A stretch of 64,000 bases of DNA from Pelagibius sp. (GTDB taxonomy: Bacteria > Pseudomonadota > Alphaproteobacteria > Kiloniellales > Kiloniellaceae), in NCBI GenBank assembly GCA_028280305.1, contig JANQMC010000157.1, positions 30,611 through 94,610 of the forward strand, in the 5' to 3' direction. A program made the position numbers and the translations under genes. This document shows positions 51,524-59,701 of this stretch, piece after piece (positions within the stretch are counted from its first letter, which is position 1; every line of letters begins with the position of its first letter). The notes under the pieces were generated by a model. It searched no databases, was not told the origin of the DNA, and saw nothing but the letters and a program-made list of their open reading frames with translations.

Positions 51524-52573
51524 ATGCGGAACATGAACCGTCTTCTGCGCCGTCTGGCGCTGCCGCTGGTCCTTTGGGCCGGCATGGCTGCCGCCGGACC
51601 CGCTGCAGCCCAGGAATTCACCCTGCGGATCCATCACTTTCTGCCGCCGCCGTCCACCACCCATAAGGATTTCATCGTGCCCTGGGCGGAAAAGGTCGAG
51701 GCGGAGTCCACAGGCCGCATCAAGATCGAGATCTATCCGGCCATGCAGCTCGGCGGAAAACCGCCGCAGCTCTTCGATCAGGTCCGCGACGGGGTGGCGG
51801 ATATCGTCTGGACCTTGCCGGGCTACACCGCCGGACGTTTCCCGACGGTTGAGGTCTTCGAGCTGCCCTTTGTCGCGGCTTCCGCCGAGGCGACCAGCCA
51901 GGCGGCCCATGCCTTTTACGAGAAGCACGCGCGCGAGGAATTCAAGGACATCCACCCGCTGATGTTCCATGTGCACGCCCCGGGCAGTTTTCACATGCGC
52001 GGCAAGGAAGTGCGCAACCTGGATGACTTGAAGGGCCTGAAGGTGCGGGCGCCGACACGCATGACCAACATCGCCCTGAAAAACCTGGGGGCAACGCCGG
52101 TCGGCATGCCGGTCCCCGCGGTGCCGGAGGCTCTTTCCAAGGGTGTGGTCGAAGGCGCCATCCTGCCCTACGAGGTGACGCGGCCGCTGAAGGTCCACGA
52201 GCTGACCCAGAGCCATACCGAGATCGGCGGCGACCGCGGCCTCTATACCGCCGTCTTCCTCTTCGCCATGAACAAGGCCAAGTACGAATCCCTGCCCGCC
52301 GACCTGCGCCAGGTGATCGACAACAATTCCGGCATTCCCCTGGCCAAACAGATCGGCCGCCTCTGGGACGAGGCCGAGGCACCGGGGCGGGAAGCCGCCG
52401 CCAAGCTGGGCGACAGCTTCTTCCGGATCGAGGGAGAGGAGCTTGCCCGCTGGCAGGCCGCCACCGCCCCCGTAGCCGAGGCCTGGATCGCCGAGATGGC
52501 CAAAAAGGGCAAGGACGGAACCGCCCTCTTGGCGGAAGCCCGCGCCCTGATCGACTATTACGCCGCTCAGTAG
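51524..52573 (+). CDS. TRAP transporter periplasmic substrate-binding protein (DctP family)
   Basis: The 349-residue protein has a signal peptide (LALPLVLWAGMAAAGPAAAQ) and a DctP domain: FTLRIHHFLPPPSTTH at the front, GRIKIEIYPAMQLGG near 65, and DLKGLKVRAPTRMTNIALKN near 170 with the conserved carboxylate-binding Arg. It binds an organic acid-like ligand for sodium-driven uptake. No TRAP membrane subunits (DctQ/DctM) are nearby, so it is an orphan. The ATG at 51524 has GGGAGG upstream. Ligand unknown. Confidence 0.9.
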   Translation: MRNMNRLLRRLALPLVLWAGMAAAGPAAAQEFTLRIHHFLPPPSTTHKDFIVPWAEKVEAESTGRIKIEIYPAMQLGGKPPQLFDQVRDGVADIVWTLPGYTAGRFPTVEVFELPFVAASAEATSQAAHAFYEKHAREEFKDIHPLMFHVHAPGSFHMRGKEVRNLDDLKGLKVRAPTRMTNIALKNLGATPVGMPVPAVPEALSKGVVEGAILPYEVTRPLKVHELTQSHTEIGGDRGLYTAVFLFAMNKAKYESLPADLRQVIDNNSGIPLAKQIGRLWDEAEAPGREAAAKLGDSFFRIEGEELARWQAATAPVAEAWIAEMAKKGKDGTALLAEARALIDYYAAQ

Positions 52574-52584
52574 TTGGCGGCTGT

Positions 52585-52651
52585 CCCCTCACCCCGACCC
52601 TCTCCCACGAGGGGAGAGGGAGCGACCCGCGTCAGCGGGAGGGTGAGGGGG
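52585..52651. repeat. Palindromic repeat element (short copy)
   Basis: Terminal CCCCTCACCC/GGGTGAGGGG arms, one central CCCTCTCCC/GGGAGAGGG palindrome and a CCCGC/GCGGG hairpin match the element at 1856-1971. It lies between convergent TRAP and peroxiredoxin-like genes, 11 bases after the first stop. Confidence 0.85.
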
Positions 52652-52657
52652 TTTGTT

Positions 52658-53182
52658 TCAGGCCTCGCCGCGGGCCGGGTAGTTGTTGGCGTTGACGAAA
52701 TCCACCGCCTTCAGGATTTCATCCAGCTTCGGGCGGGCGAAGGGCGTGGTCTGGATAAAGGCCGAATAGAGCGTGCCGTCCGGCTTCACCAGGTAAAGGC
52801 CCGGCTCGTTGAACTTCTCCGGCTCCTCGATGCCGATCGAGGTCTTGCCGCGGCTGGTGGAGATGTAGAGGCCCATTTTGCGGGCGTCTTCGATGCTGAT
52901 CCCATAGCCGAGGGTGAGATTCGGAAGCTCCCACTCGGCCTTGGCCGTGCGGGCGCGCTCCTCGCCGTCGGTGCTGACGGCAACGACCTCGACACCGCGC
53001 TCGGCGAACTCACCCGCCAGATCGTTCAGCTCTTTCAGGTAGCCGCGGCAAACCGGGCAGTGAAGCCCGCGATAGGCAACCACCAGGGTGAGGTTCTTCG
53101 GGCTGCGTTCCGACAGGGTCCAAGTACCGCCGTCGATGGTGGGGAATGACATTTGCGGAGCGGCTTCACGCGGCTTCAGCAT
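52658..53182 (-). CDS. Peroxiredoxin-like thiol peroxidase
   Basis: The 174-residue thioredoxin-fold protein has the redox motif RGLHCPVCRGYLKEL with CPVC near residue 42 and is most like the AhpC/TSA-related 'peroxiredoxin-like' family. VVAVSTDGEERARTAKAEWE follows. It probably reduces peroxides or disulfides in the cytosol; no signal peptide is present. It is 81 bases downstream of a TetR-family gene on the same strand and may be its target. Confidence 0.88.
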   Translation of the reverse strand: MLKPREAAPQMSFPTIDGGTWTLSERSPKNLTLVVAYRGLHCPVCRGYLKELNDLAGEFAERGVEVVAVSTDGEERARTAKAEWELPNLTLGYGISIEDARKMGLYISTSRGKTSIGIEEPEKFNEPGLYLVKPDGTLYSAFIQTTPFARPKLDEILKAVDFVNANNYPARGEA

Positions 53183-53263
53183 CGGGGGAACTCCTTAGGT
53201 TGATTGTGAACTCAAGATTTTCTGGAACGTGCATTCAAATATTGATCAAAAAAACTCAGGCGC

Positions 53264-53857
53264 TTAGTCCAGAGCCTGCAGGGCGACCCGCACGACACTC
53301 TTCAGGGCCGGGCGTTGCGGCGAAACCTTCGCCATGACACGCAGACCGTTCGAGGTCGCGGTCAGGAAGCGTGCCAAATCGCGCGGAGATTTCTCCGCCG
53401 AAAGCTCGCCGTCCTGCTGCGCCGCGGTCAGCAGCCGGTAAAAGGCCTTTTCCATCGCCCCCATGCTCGCCGCCACGGCGACGGCGGCATCCCGGTCATG
53501 TGGGGCCAGCTCGATGGCGCAGTTCGTCATCAGGCAGCCGAGCAGCCGGCCCTCACCCACCGAAAACTCGATAACCTCTTCGAAGAAACCCGCAAGCTTC
53601 TGGCGCAGGGGCCCGGGCGCCTCCAACCGTGCCAGGCGGCGTGCGGTATAGCGGCGGCGGTAGTAATCAACCGCTTCCAGGAAAAGCCCGTGCTTGTCGC
53701 CGAAGGTGTCGTAGAGGGAGCCGCGGTTGACACCCGTGGCTTCCACGAGATCCTGAATACTGGTCGCCTGATACCCCTGACGCCAGAACACCGCCAGGGC
53801 CGCCTCGACCACCGCCTCTTCTTCAAATTCCCGCGGCCGCGCCACGCTTGCCTCCAT
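53264..53857 (-). CDS. TetR/AcrR family transcriptional regulator
   Basis: The 197-residue repressor has the TetR HTH in its first 60 residues (VEAALAVFWRQGYQATSIQD, then TGVNRGSLYDTFGDKHGLF). The rest is a helical ligand/dimer domain with a MTNCAIELAPHD segment near 112. It belongs to the group with Cys in the CLMTNC stretch. A palindrome four bases before its start suggests self-regulation. Ligand unknown; the peroxiredoxin-like gene is the likely co-regulated partner. Confidence 0.92.
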   Translation of the reverse strand: MEASVARPREFEEEAVVEAALAVFWRQGYQATSIQDLVEATGVNRGSLYDTFGDKHGLFLEAVDYYRRRYTARRLARLEAPGPLRQKLAGFFEEVIEFSVGEGRLLGCLMTNCAIELAPHDRDAAVAVAASMGAMEKAFYRLLTAAQQDGELSAEKSPRDLARFLTATSNGLRVMAKVSPQRPALKSVVRVALQALD

Positions 53858-53861
53858 TTCT

Positions 53862-53873
53862 GAACGACCGTTC
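53862..53873. promoter_or_regulatory. Palindrome in front of tetR (candidate operator)
   Basis: GAACG and CGTTC flank a two-base centre, four bases upstream of the TetR start codon. The fuller site, TGAACGACCGTTCCA, is nearly symmetric and of the type bound by many TetR proteins. Confidence 0.5.
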
Positions 53874-54138
53874 CATAACCTGGATGAACAGGAGCGTCAA
53901 GCGCGATCGCCCAGATACAGCCGGCCAACAGAGAACCGCTCGGTGCCCACGCCTTTGTAGGGAACAGGCCGACAGCGAGACGGCGCCGGGCCTTTGAAGG
54001 CCGCGCCGATGCCCGAAATTGATCTCCATCAAACCACGGTGGCGGCGGTTGTGAGAAACTGCGATCTGATCAAAACGTCATAGACACAAAACAAGCCGCA
54101 ATTCGGCTGGAAAGCCGGATTGTCAGGGGGGTCGCACT

Positions 54139-55158
54139 ATGGTTGAAAACCAAACCGGATCATCGCCGAAAACAAGGAATATCGGCACGGCAGCCGCGCC
54201 AAAGCCGCAGGAGGCGCTGCGGGAGACGGTAGAGGAGGCAGCGCCCACCAACAGTAACGGCGCGGCAGGTGACAGCAGCGGCGGCGCGCCCGCGCAGATG
54301 TCTTGCGACCCGGAAACAATCCGCCAGGCCTTTGAATCGGGCGAGTATCCCTATGCGGAGAAGATCAGCCGCAGGGACTACGAAGCCGAGAAGGAGCAAC
54401 TGCAGATCGAACTGCTGAAGGTGCAGGAGTGGGTCAAACAGACCGGCGAGCGGATCGTGATGATCTTCGAGGGACGCGATGCCGCCGGCAAGGGCGGAAC
54501 CATCAAGCGGTTTACCGAACATCTCAACCCGCGCGGTGCCCGGGTTATTGCACTTGAAAAACCAAGCGAGCGCGAAAGAACACAGTGGTACTTCCAGCGC
54601 TACATCGCCCACCTGCCTAGCGCCGGGGAGATCGTGCTCTTCGACCGCTCCTGGTACAACCGGGCCGGCGTCGAGCGGGTGATGGACTTCTGCTCTGCCA
54701 ACGATTACCTGGAGTTCATGCGCCAGTGCCCGGATATGGAGCGCATGCTGGTACGCAGCGGGATCCGCCTCTACAAATACTGGTTCTCGGTCACGCAGGA
54801 AGAGCAGCGCCGCCGCTTCAAGTCGCGCGAACACGAGCCGCTGAAGCAGTGGAAACTGTCGCCCATCGACAAGGCTTCCCTCGACAAGTGGGATGACTAT
54901 ACCGAGGCCAAGGAAGCGATGTTCTTTTACACCGACACGGCCGACGCGCCCTGGACGGTGATCAAATCAGACGACAAGAAGCGCGCAAGACTGAACTGCC
55001 TGCGGCATTTTCTCTCGACGCTGAACTACCCACTGAAAGACCTGGCCGTGGCGCGCGAACCGGACCCCCTGATCGTCGGCCGCAGCGCCGATGTCATCGG
55101 CCGCAGCGCCCACATCCTGGATCGCAGCCTGCACCCGGAAATGCGCCGCGCGCGCTAG
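54139..55158 (+). CDS. ppk2: Polyphosphate kinase 2 (PPK2 family)
   Basis: The 339-residue enzyme uses polyphosphate to phosphorylate nucleotides. After a low-complexity, Ala/Ser/Pro-rich N-terminal extension of about 55 residues comes the P-loop kinase: Walker A FEGRDAAGKGGTIKRF near 110-125 and Walker B FDRSWYNRAGVERVM near 168-183, then lid region REHEPLKQWKLSPIDK. A single domain suggests a class I or III PPK2; nucleotide preference is not readable. The C-terminus has a short repeated GRSADVI/GRSAHIL/DRS pattern. It converges on the GFA-family gene with a four-base overlap. Confidence 0.93.
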   Translation: MVENQTGSSPKTRNIGTAAAPKPQEALRETVEEAAPTNSNGAAGDSSGGAPAQMSCDPETIRQAFESGEYPYAEKISRRDYEAEKEQLQIELLKVQEWVKQTGERIVMIFEGRDAAGKGGTIKRFTEHLNPRGARVIALEKPSERERTQWYFQRYIAHLPSAGEIVLFDRSWYNRAGVERVMDFCSANDYLEFMRQCPDMERMLVRSGIRLYKYWFSVTQEEQRRRFKSREHEPLKQWKLSPIDKASLDKWDDYTEAKEAMFFYTDTADAPWTVIKSDDKKRARLNCLRHFLSTLNYPLKDLAVAREPDPLIVGRSADVIGRSAHILDRSLHPEMRRAR

Positions 55159-55577
55159 GCTAGAATGATTTCGGTCGGTGTCCATTTGGCGCGGCGGCGG
55201 GCACGCCGCGCCGCCTCGTCTTCCGCGTCGTAAGTCACCGGCATGGGCGTCCGGGAAAACCGCTCGGCTTCTTCCAGGGCGTTGATGATCACGATGGCGT
55301 AGTGCCGCCCCGCCTCCTCGATCACCGCCGAGACATAGACGCCGCAGCGCCCGCAGAGATAGTAGTCCGCCGTTGACAGCCCGAAGCGGTAGCGCTGGAC
55401 CACCGTATCGTCGCGGACCGTCAGGCGGACCGCACCATCAGGGTCCGAAACCGCCCGGGATTGATGCTTGCGGCAGAACGTACAGGCACAGGCCCGCACC
55501 TCCATCGCCGCCGGCTCCACATCGCTTTCGAACTCGATCTCCAGCGCCCCGCAATGGCAGCCGCCTTTATGCCGCAT
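55155..55577 (-). CDS. GFA-family (CENP-V/GFA domain) zinc protein
   Basis: The 140-residue protein has the zinc-binding cysteine pattern of the GFA domain: HKGGCHCGALEIEFE at the start, RACACTFCRKHQ near 32-42 and YLCGRCGVYVS near 73-83. The family was named after glutathione-dependent formaldehyde activation, though most members have no proven activity. The ATG at 55577 has AAAGGAG eight bases upstream and is preferred over one seven codons earlier. It ends inside the last bases of ppk2. Confidence 0.88.
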   Translation of the reverse strand: MRHKGGCHCGALEIEFESDVEPAAMEVRACACTFCRKHQSRAVSDPDGAVRLTVRDDTVVQRYRFGLSTADYYLCGRCGVYVSAVIEEAGRHYAIVIINALEEAERFSRTPMPVTYDAEDEAARRARRRAKWTPTEIILA

Positions 55578-55736
55578 AATCCCATCTCCTTTGATCAATG
55601 ATGGCAGCTTAGCCGAACAGCAGGCTTCACCAAAGGCGTTGCCTCAAGAACGCTACCGCGGTTGGCACACTCAAACCTGCCGGTGGGATGCTAGATTTGA
55701 GCTCTGGAGCTTGGACAATCGCTTAGGGACAGATCA

Positions 55737-56603
55737 ATGGCTCGCTCTTTAGATGCCGCGCGGCGTTGGTTCGCCGAGGACCTGCGTGTCGCTGCGCCGA
55801 TCCTTCGCAACGAATTGGTGGTCGAGGCCTTTGCGCAGGTGCCGCGCGAGCTGTTCTGCGGCAGCGGGCCCTGGCGGGTTCATCCGCGCCGCCGCTTGGG
55901 TATGCCTTACACGACGCCCTCAGCCGATCCCTCGGCGCTCTATCACGATCTGCTCGTCGTCATTGACGAAGAACGGGACCTCAACAACGGACAGCCGTCA
56001 CTCTGGGCCTACATCTTCGATCAGCTCGATCTCAGCGCTGGACAGTCGGTCCTGCAGATCGGCGCCGGGACCGGATACTACACCGCGATCCTGGCCGAGA
56101 TTGTCGGCGTCAGCGGCCGGGTGGACGCGGTTGAGCTGGACACGGCACTCTGTAAGCGCGCACAGGAAACCCTGGTCAATTGGCCACAGACCGCCGTAAC
56201 CCAGGGCAACGGCGTTGACTGCGATCCCAAGCCGGCCGCCGATGCAATCATCGCCTTTGCCGGTGTGACGCATCCGCCAAGCGCCTGGATCGAGCGGCTA
56301 TCGCCCGGCGGCAAGATGATGGTGCCCCTGACCACCGCCGACGGCTGGGGATTCCTTCTGAAGATCGAGAAAACGGCCAAGGGCTTTGAAGCAGCTTCGC
56401 TGGGCCCCTGTGGTTTCTTTCATTGCGAAGGCGCCCGGCTGCCCGACGAGGAAATCCGATTACAGGAAGCCTTGACGGCCTTGAACGGAAAAGAGATCCC
56501 CATTCGTGCCCTACATCCTGGTAAGCCACCAACCGAGGCTAAAGAGGTCTGGTTCGCGGGCGACAGCTACTGGCTCTCGAGCGCGCCGCTCGTCAACGCC
56601 TGA
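55737..56603 (+). CDS. Protein-L-isoaspartate O-methyltransferase-like protein
   Basis: The 288-residue protein has a SAM-dependent methyltransferase core of the PCMT type. Motif I is VLQIGAGTGYYTAILAEIVG near 104, followed by VDAVELD and a C-terminal extension of about 80 residues. The N-terminal FAQVPRELFCGSG region resembles the family's VPRxxF element. PCMT repairs isoaspartyl residues in aged proteins; the divergence makes that substrate uncertain. It converges on mtnN with only four bases between stops. Confidence 0.82.
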   Translation: MARSLDAARRWFAEDLRVAAPILRNELVVEAFAQVPRELFCGSGPWRVHPRRRLGMPYTTPSADPSALYHDLLVVIDEERDLNNGQPSLWAYIFDQLDLSAGQSVLQIGAGTGYYTAILAEIVGVSGRVDAVELDTALCKRAQETLVNWPQTAVTQGNGVDCDPKPAADAIIAFAGVTHPPSAWIERLSPGGKMMVPLTTADGWGFLLKIEKTAKGFEAASLGPCGFFHCEGARLPDEEIRLQEALTALNGKEIPIRALHPGKPPTEAKEVWFAGDSYWLSSAPLVNA

Positions 56604-56607
56604 AGCC

Positions 56608-57309
56608 TTACGCCAAGGCCGGGATCAGGCGTTCCATGAGGCGGAAGGAATGCTGGCAGACGGTGTGTAGATTGGATTTGAAATCGTCCGGCGCCGACTC
56701 GTTGGCGGTATCGGAAAGGCCGCGGGTGACCACGAAGGGCACCTCGTTGAGCTGGCAGGTGTAGCCGACTGCCGCGCCCTCCATCTCGGTCGCCAAGGCA
56801 CCGAATTCACGCTGCAGCCAGCGCAGGGTTTTCGAATCCTCGACGAAACGGTCGCCGGAAACGACAGTGCCAATCATCAGACTGGGGCCGTCGCCACCGG
56901 GAAAGGCATCGTCGAAGGCATCGGCGGTCTTCTCGATGAGGGCAGGGTCCGACTGGATCATGCGGTTTGAATCCGGCAGCTCGCCGTGTCGGCGGCCGAA
57001 AGCCGTGAGATCGATGTCGAACTGGATAAGGTGGCTGGCAATGATCAGGTCACCGACCTGCATATTTGGCAGCAGGCCGCCGGCCACACCGCTGAACACC
57101 AAGGCATCCGGATTGTAGAGGTTGATCAGCATCTGGGTGCAGATCGCCGCGTTCACCTTGCCAATACCACATTGGGCCAAGACGATCTCGGTGCCCTTGA
57201 ATTCGCCCTTGGTGACGAGGATGCCGGCGTGGGTTTCCGCCCCTGCAACCTTCATTTCCGCCCGCAGCAGGGCGACTTCCTCATCCATGGCGCCGATGAC
57301 AGCGAGCAT
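56608..57309 (-). CDS. mtnN: 5'-methylthioadenosine/S-adenosylhomocysteine nucleosidase
   Basis: The 233-residue enzyme hydrolyses MTA and SAH to adenine and the thioribose/ribosylhomocysteine sugar. The start MLAVIGAMDEEVALLRAEM is the family N-terminus with its catalytic Glu; GVAGGLLPNMQVGD, the ATEMEGAAVGY substrate Glu and the RGLSDTANESAPDDF catalytic Asp are all present. The ATG at 57309 avoids a nonconserved extension. Besides recycling methionine, it clears SAH and MTA from methyltransferases and from LuxI, which releases MTA. Confidence 0.95.
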   Translation of the reverse strand: MLAVIGAMDEEVALLRAEMKVAGAETHAGILVTKGEFKGTEIVLAQCGIGKVNAAICTQMLINLYNPDALVFSGVAGGLLPNMQVGDLIIASHLIQFDIDLTAFGRRHGELPDSNRMIQSDPALIEKTADAFDDAFPGGDGPSLMIGTVVSGDRFVEDSKTLRWLQREFGALATEMEGAAVGYTCQLNEVPFVVTRGLSDTANESAPDDFKSNLHTVCQHSFRLMERLIPALA

Positions 57310-57397
57310 AAATCCGTTCCCGAACAAGTAGTTGCGGGACGAAAGAGAGCATGTCCCGGCAGCGAAGACCAAAACTTAATAAAAATAGCTGAAATGA

Positions 57398-58102
57398 TTA
57401 TGAATGCCCGTTATGGAGGCGGCCCAGTAGCGGCTTCAGGTCTTTCAGGCTTTCCAGGCGGTAGAAGCGCTCACTCACCGGGTCTGCATCGTGGGCCTCA
57501 TGGGCCCAGAGGATGGCATAGGGCACGTGGGCCGCATGGCCGCCCAGTTCCAGCACCGGCAGGATGTCCGACGGCATCGAATTGCCGATCATCAGCGCCC
57601 GCGACGGCTCGATGGCGTGGCGCTCGAAGACCCGGCGATAAGTTGCGGTATCCTTCCGCGACACGATTTCGACCTGGTCGAAATGCCCGGCGAGGCCGGA
57701 GCGTTCGATCTTGCTGGTCTGATCGACCATATCGCCCTTGGTGATGAGGATCGTGCGGTAGCGGCCGGCGACATGGCTCAGCACCTCCTCGACCCCCTCC
57801 AGCATCTCCACCGGCGCCGTCATCATCGCCTTGCCGAGACCGACGATTTCGTGGATCTCGGCCGCGGTGATGCGGGATGCCGTCAGGTCGACGGCGGCCT
57901 CCACCATGGAAAGCGTGAAGCCCTTGGTGCCGTAGCCGAAGAGCGCAAGGTTGCGCATCTCCACGTCATAGAGGGCCTCCGCCAGACCTTCGCCGGGCCG
58001 GTAGCGCCTGACGATCGCTGCGAGCTTTTCCTGGGTATCCTGAAACAGATGCTCGTTGTGCCACAGCGTATCGTCGGCATCGAAGGCAAGGGTATCGATC
58101 AT
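57398..58102 (-). CDS. HAD-superfamily hydrolase (subfamily IA)
   Basis: The 234-residue phosphatase has the nucleophile motif FDADDTLWHNE at the N-terminus, motif II in ILITKGD near 120 and motif IV in GNSMPSDILPVLELGG near 178. The helical cap is of the C1 type. It is likely to dephosphorylate a small metabolite; a nucleotide is plausible because of the neighbouring 5'-nucleotidase, but not shown. The ATG at 58102 is preferred over an upstream open extension. Confidence 0.88.
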   Translation of the reverse strand: MIDTLAFDADDTLWHNEHLFQDTQEKLAAIVRRYRPGEGLAEALYDVEMRNLALFGYGTKGFTLSMVEAAVDLTASRITAAEIHEIVGLGKAMMTAPVEMLEGVEEVLSHVAGRYRTILITKGDMVDQTSKIERSGLAGHFDQVEIVSRKDTATYRRVFERHAIEPSRALMIGNSMPSDILPVLELGGHAAHVPYAILWAHEAHDADPVSERFYRLESLKDLKPLLGRLHNGHS

Positions 58103-58124
58103 GTCGCCAGGAAGTCCGCGGCCG

Positions 58125-59642
58125 TCAATCCACGGCGGTGACCCGGCCGTCGGTTTTGGGGGCCACCTCGCCGGCGGCGGCAACGAATTCCATCACCATG
58201 GCAGCCATAAAACGCGCCGACGTGGCGTCGATCATCTGCACCGTCTCCTTGAAGACCGCATAGCCGTCACCGCCGCGCGCCACGAAGTCGTTGGTCGCCA
58301 GAGTGTAGGTCGCCTCCGGGTCCAGCAGCTTGCCGCCGACGGTGACGGAGCGGACCCGCTGGCCGGCCGGGGCTGAACGGCTCCAGGTCACGGTCATGCC
58401 GGAGATGCTGGGGAAACGCCCAGCCCCCTCCTCCACCTTGCTGAAGCCGTGCTCCAGAGCCTGGCGCAGTTGATCACCGGTCAGCGACAGCTTCACCGTC
58501 TTGTTGCCGAAAGGCAGCTCGGTCTGGATGTCGCGGCGGGTCAGGGTGATGCCGGCGTCATAGGTCTTGTCGCCGCGGATCCCGCCGCCGTTGGTGAGCG
58601 CCACGTCGGCCTCCACCCCTTGGCGCATGGCGTCGGCAATGAGGTTGCCGATTGCGGTTTCCCCACCGCGCACCGAGGCACGGCGGCTGTCCAGGTTGGT
58701 CATCAGCTTGCCGATGGGCACGTCGAGTTCCCGGCTCAACTGATCGAGATAGACCTGGACCTTGGCGGCCATGGCGGCATCCGGCTCGACGCTGCGGCTG
58801 TCGACAATGCGAAAGGCGGGCTCCCAGACGAAACGCTGGCTGCCGCGGCTCTCGACGGTCTCCATGGTGATCTCGACCACCATCAGGTTTTCGCCCTGGG
58901 CGCCGGCTTCGACGAAGACCCGCTGGCCGTCGTAATAAGTGACCAGAAGGTGATCATGGCCGGAAAGCAGGACGTCGATGCCGCTGTCGGCCCGCATCAG
59001 CATCAGATCCTCTTCGACGCCGGTGTGGGCGACCGCAACGACCAGGTCGGCGCCTGCCTCGCGCAGCTCTTCCGAGAGCGCCCGGGCCGATTGCAGCAGC
59101 GGCTCGAAGGTCACCGTGCCGGGACTGGAGATATCGGCGGTCTCAGGCGTCGTCAGGCCGAAGAAGCCGACCTTGTAGGGGCCTGCCTCGGTCATCCAGG
59201 TCGCGCTGGTTCCATCCAGCGGTTCTCCGTCACTGTCGCGGGTGTTACTGCCCAGAACCGTGAAGCGCGCCTCGGCGACACGCTCCCGCGCGACCTCGGG
59301 GCCGAAGTCGAACTCGTGGTTGCCCAGCACCATCAGGTCCAGCTCGCCCTCGTTATAGAGATCGATCATGTGGGCGCCTTTATCGAAGCTCGACAGCAGC
59401 GAGGGGGAAATACCATCGCCACCGTGGATGAAGACCACGTTGTCGGTGGCGGCGCGTTCCTGCTTCACCATAGCCATAACCCGGGCGACACCGCCCTTGC
59501 CCTTCGACTCCTCAATGCGGTCGAGGTCGTTCACATGCAACAGGGTCAGCTTGACCGCTTCCGCCCAGGCCGCCGGCGCGGCAAGAAGGGCCAGCAGAAA
59601 CATCGTTGTGCAAAGTCCGGCAATGCGAAATCGAGACATCAT
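58125..59642 (-). CDS. Bifunctional metallophosphatase/5'-nucleotidase (UshA-like), secreted
   Basis: The product (about 505 residues) has a signal peptide (LCTTMFLLALLAAPAAWAEA) and two domains. The N-terminal metallophosphatase has LLHVNDLDRIEE (metal site; Asp where many relatives have His), HGGDGISPSLLSS, LGNHEFDFG and LLSGHDHLLV. The C-terminal 5'-nucleotidase domain has LTNGGGIRGDK and NDFVARGGDGYAVF for substrate stacking. It removes phosphate from nucleotides in the periplasm, feeding nucleosides to the deo-type genes upstream. Start is one of three tandem ATGs behind TTGGAG. Confidence 0.92.
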   Translation of the reverse strand: MMSRFRIAGLCTTMFLLALLAAPAAWAEAVKLTLLHVNDLDRIEESKGKGGVARVMAMVKQERAATDNVVFIHGGDGISPSLLSSFDKGAHMIDLYNEGELDLMVLGNHEFDFGPEVARERVAEARFTVLGSNTRDSDGEPLDGTSATWMTEAGPYKVGFFGLTTPETADISSPGTVTFEPLLQSARALSEELREAGADLVVAVAHTGVEEDLMLMRADSGIDVLLSGHDHLLVTYYDGQRVFVEAGAQGENLMVVEITMETVESRGSQRFVWEPAFRIVDSRSVEPDAAMAAKVQVYLDQLSRELDVPIGKLMTNLDSRRASVRGGETAIGNLIADAMRQGVEADVALTNGGGIRGDKTYDAGITLTRRDIQTELPFGNKTVKLSLTGDQLRQALEHGFSKVEEGAGRFPSISGMTVTWSRSAPAGQRVRSVTVGGKLLDPEATYTLATNDFVARGGDGYAVFKETVQMIDATSARFMAAMVMEFVAAAGEVAPKTDGRVTAVD

Positions 59643-59701
59643 CATCTCCAAACCAAGAGTGTCAGGCGGCAAATGCTGTGCGACGCAGGGCGCCGTGATT
59701 C

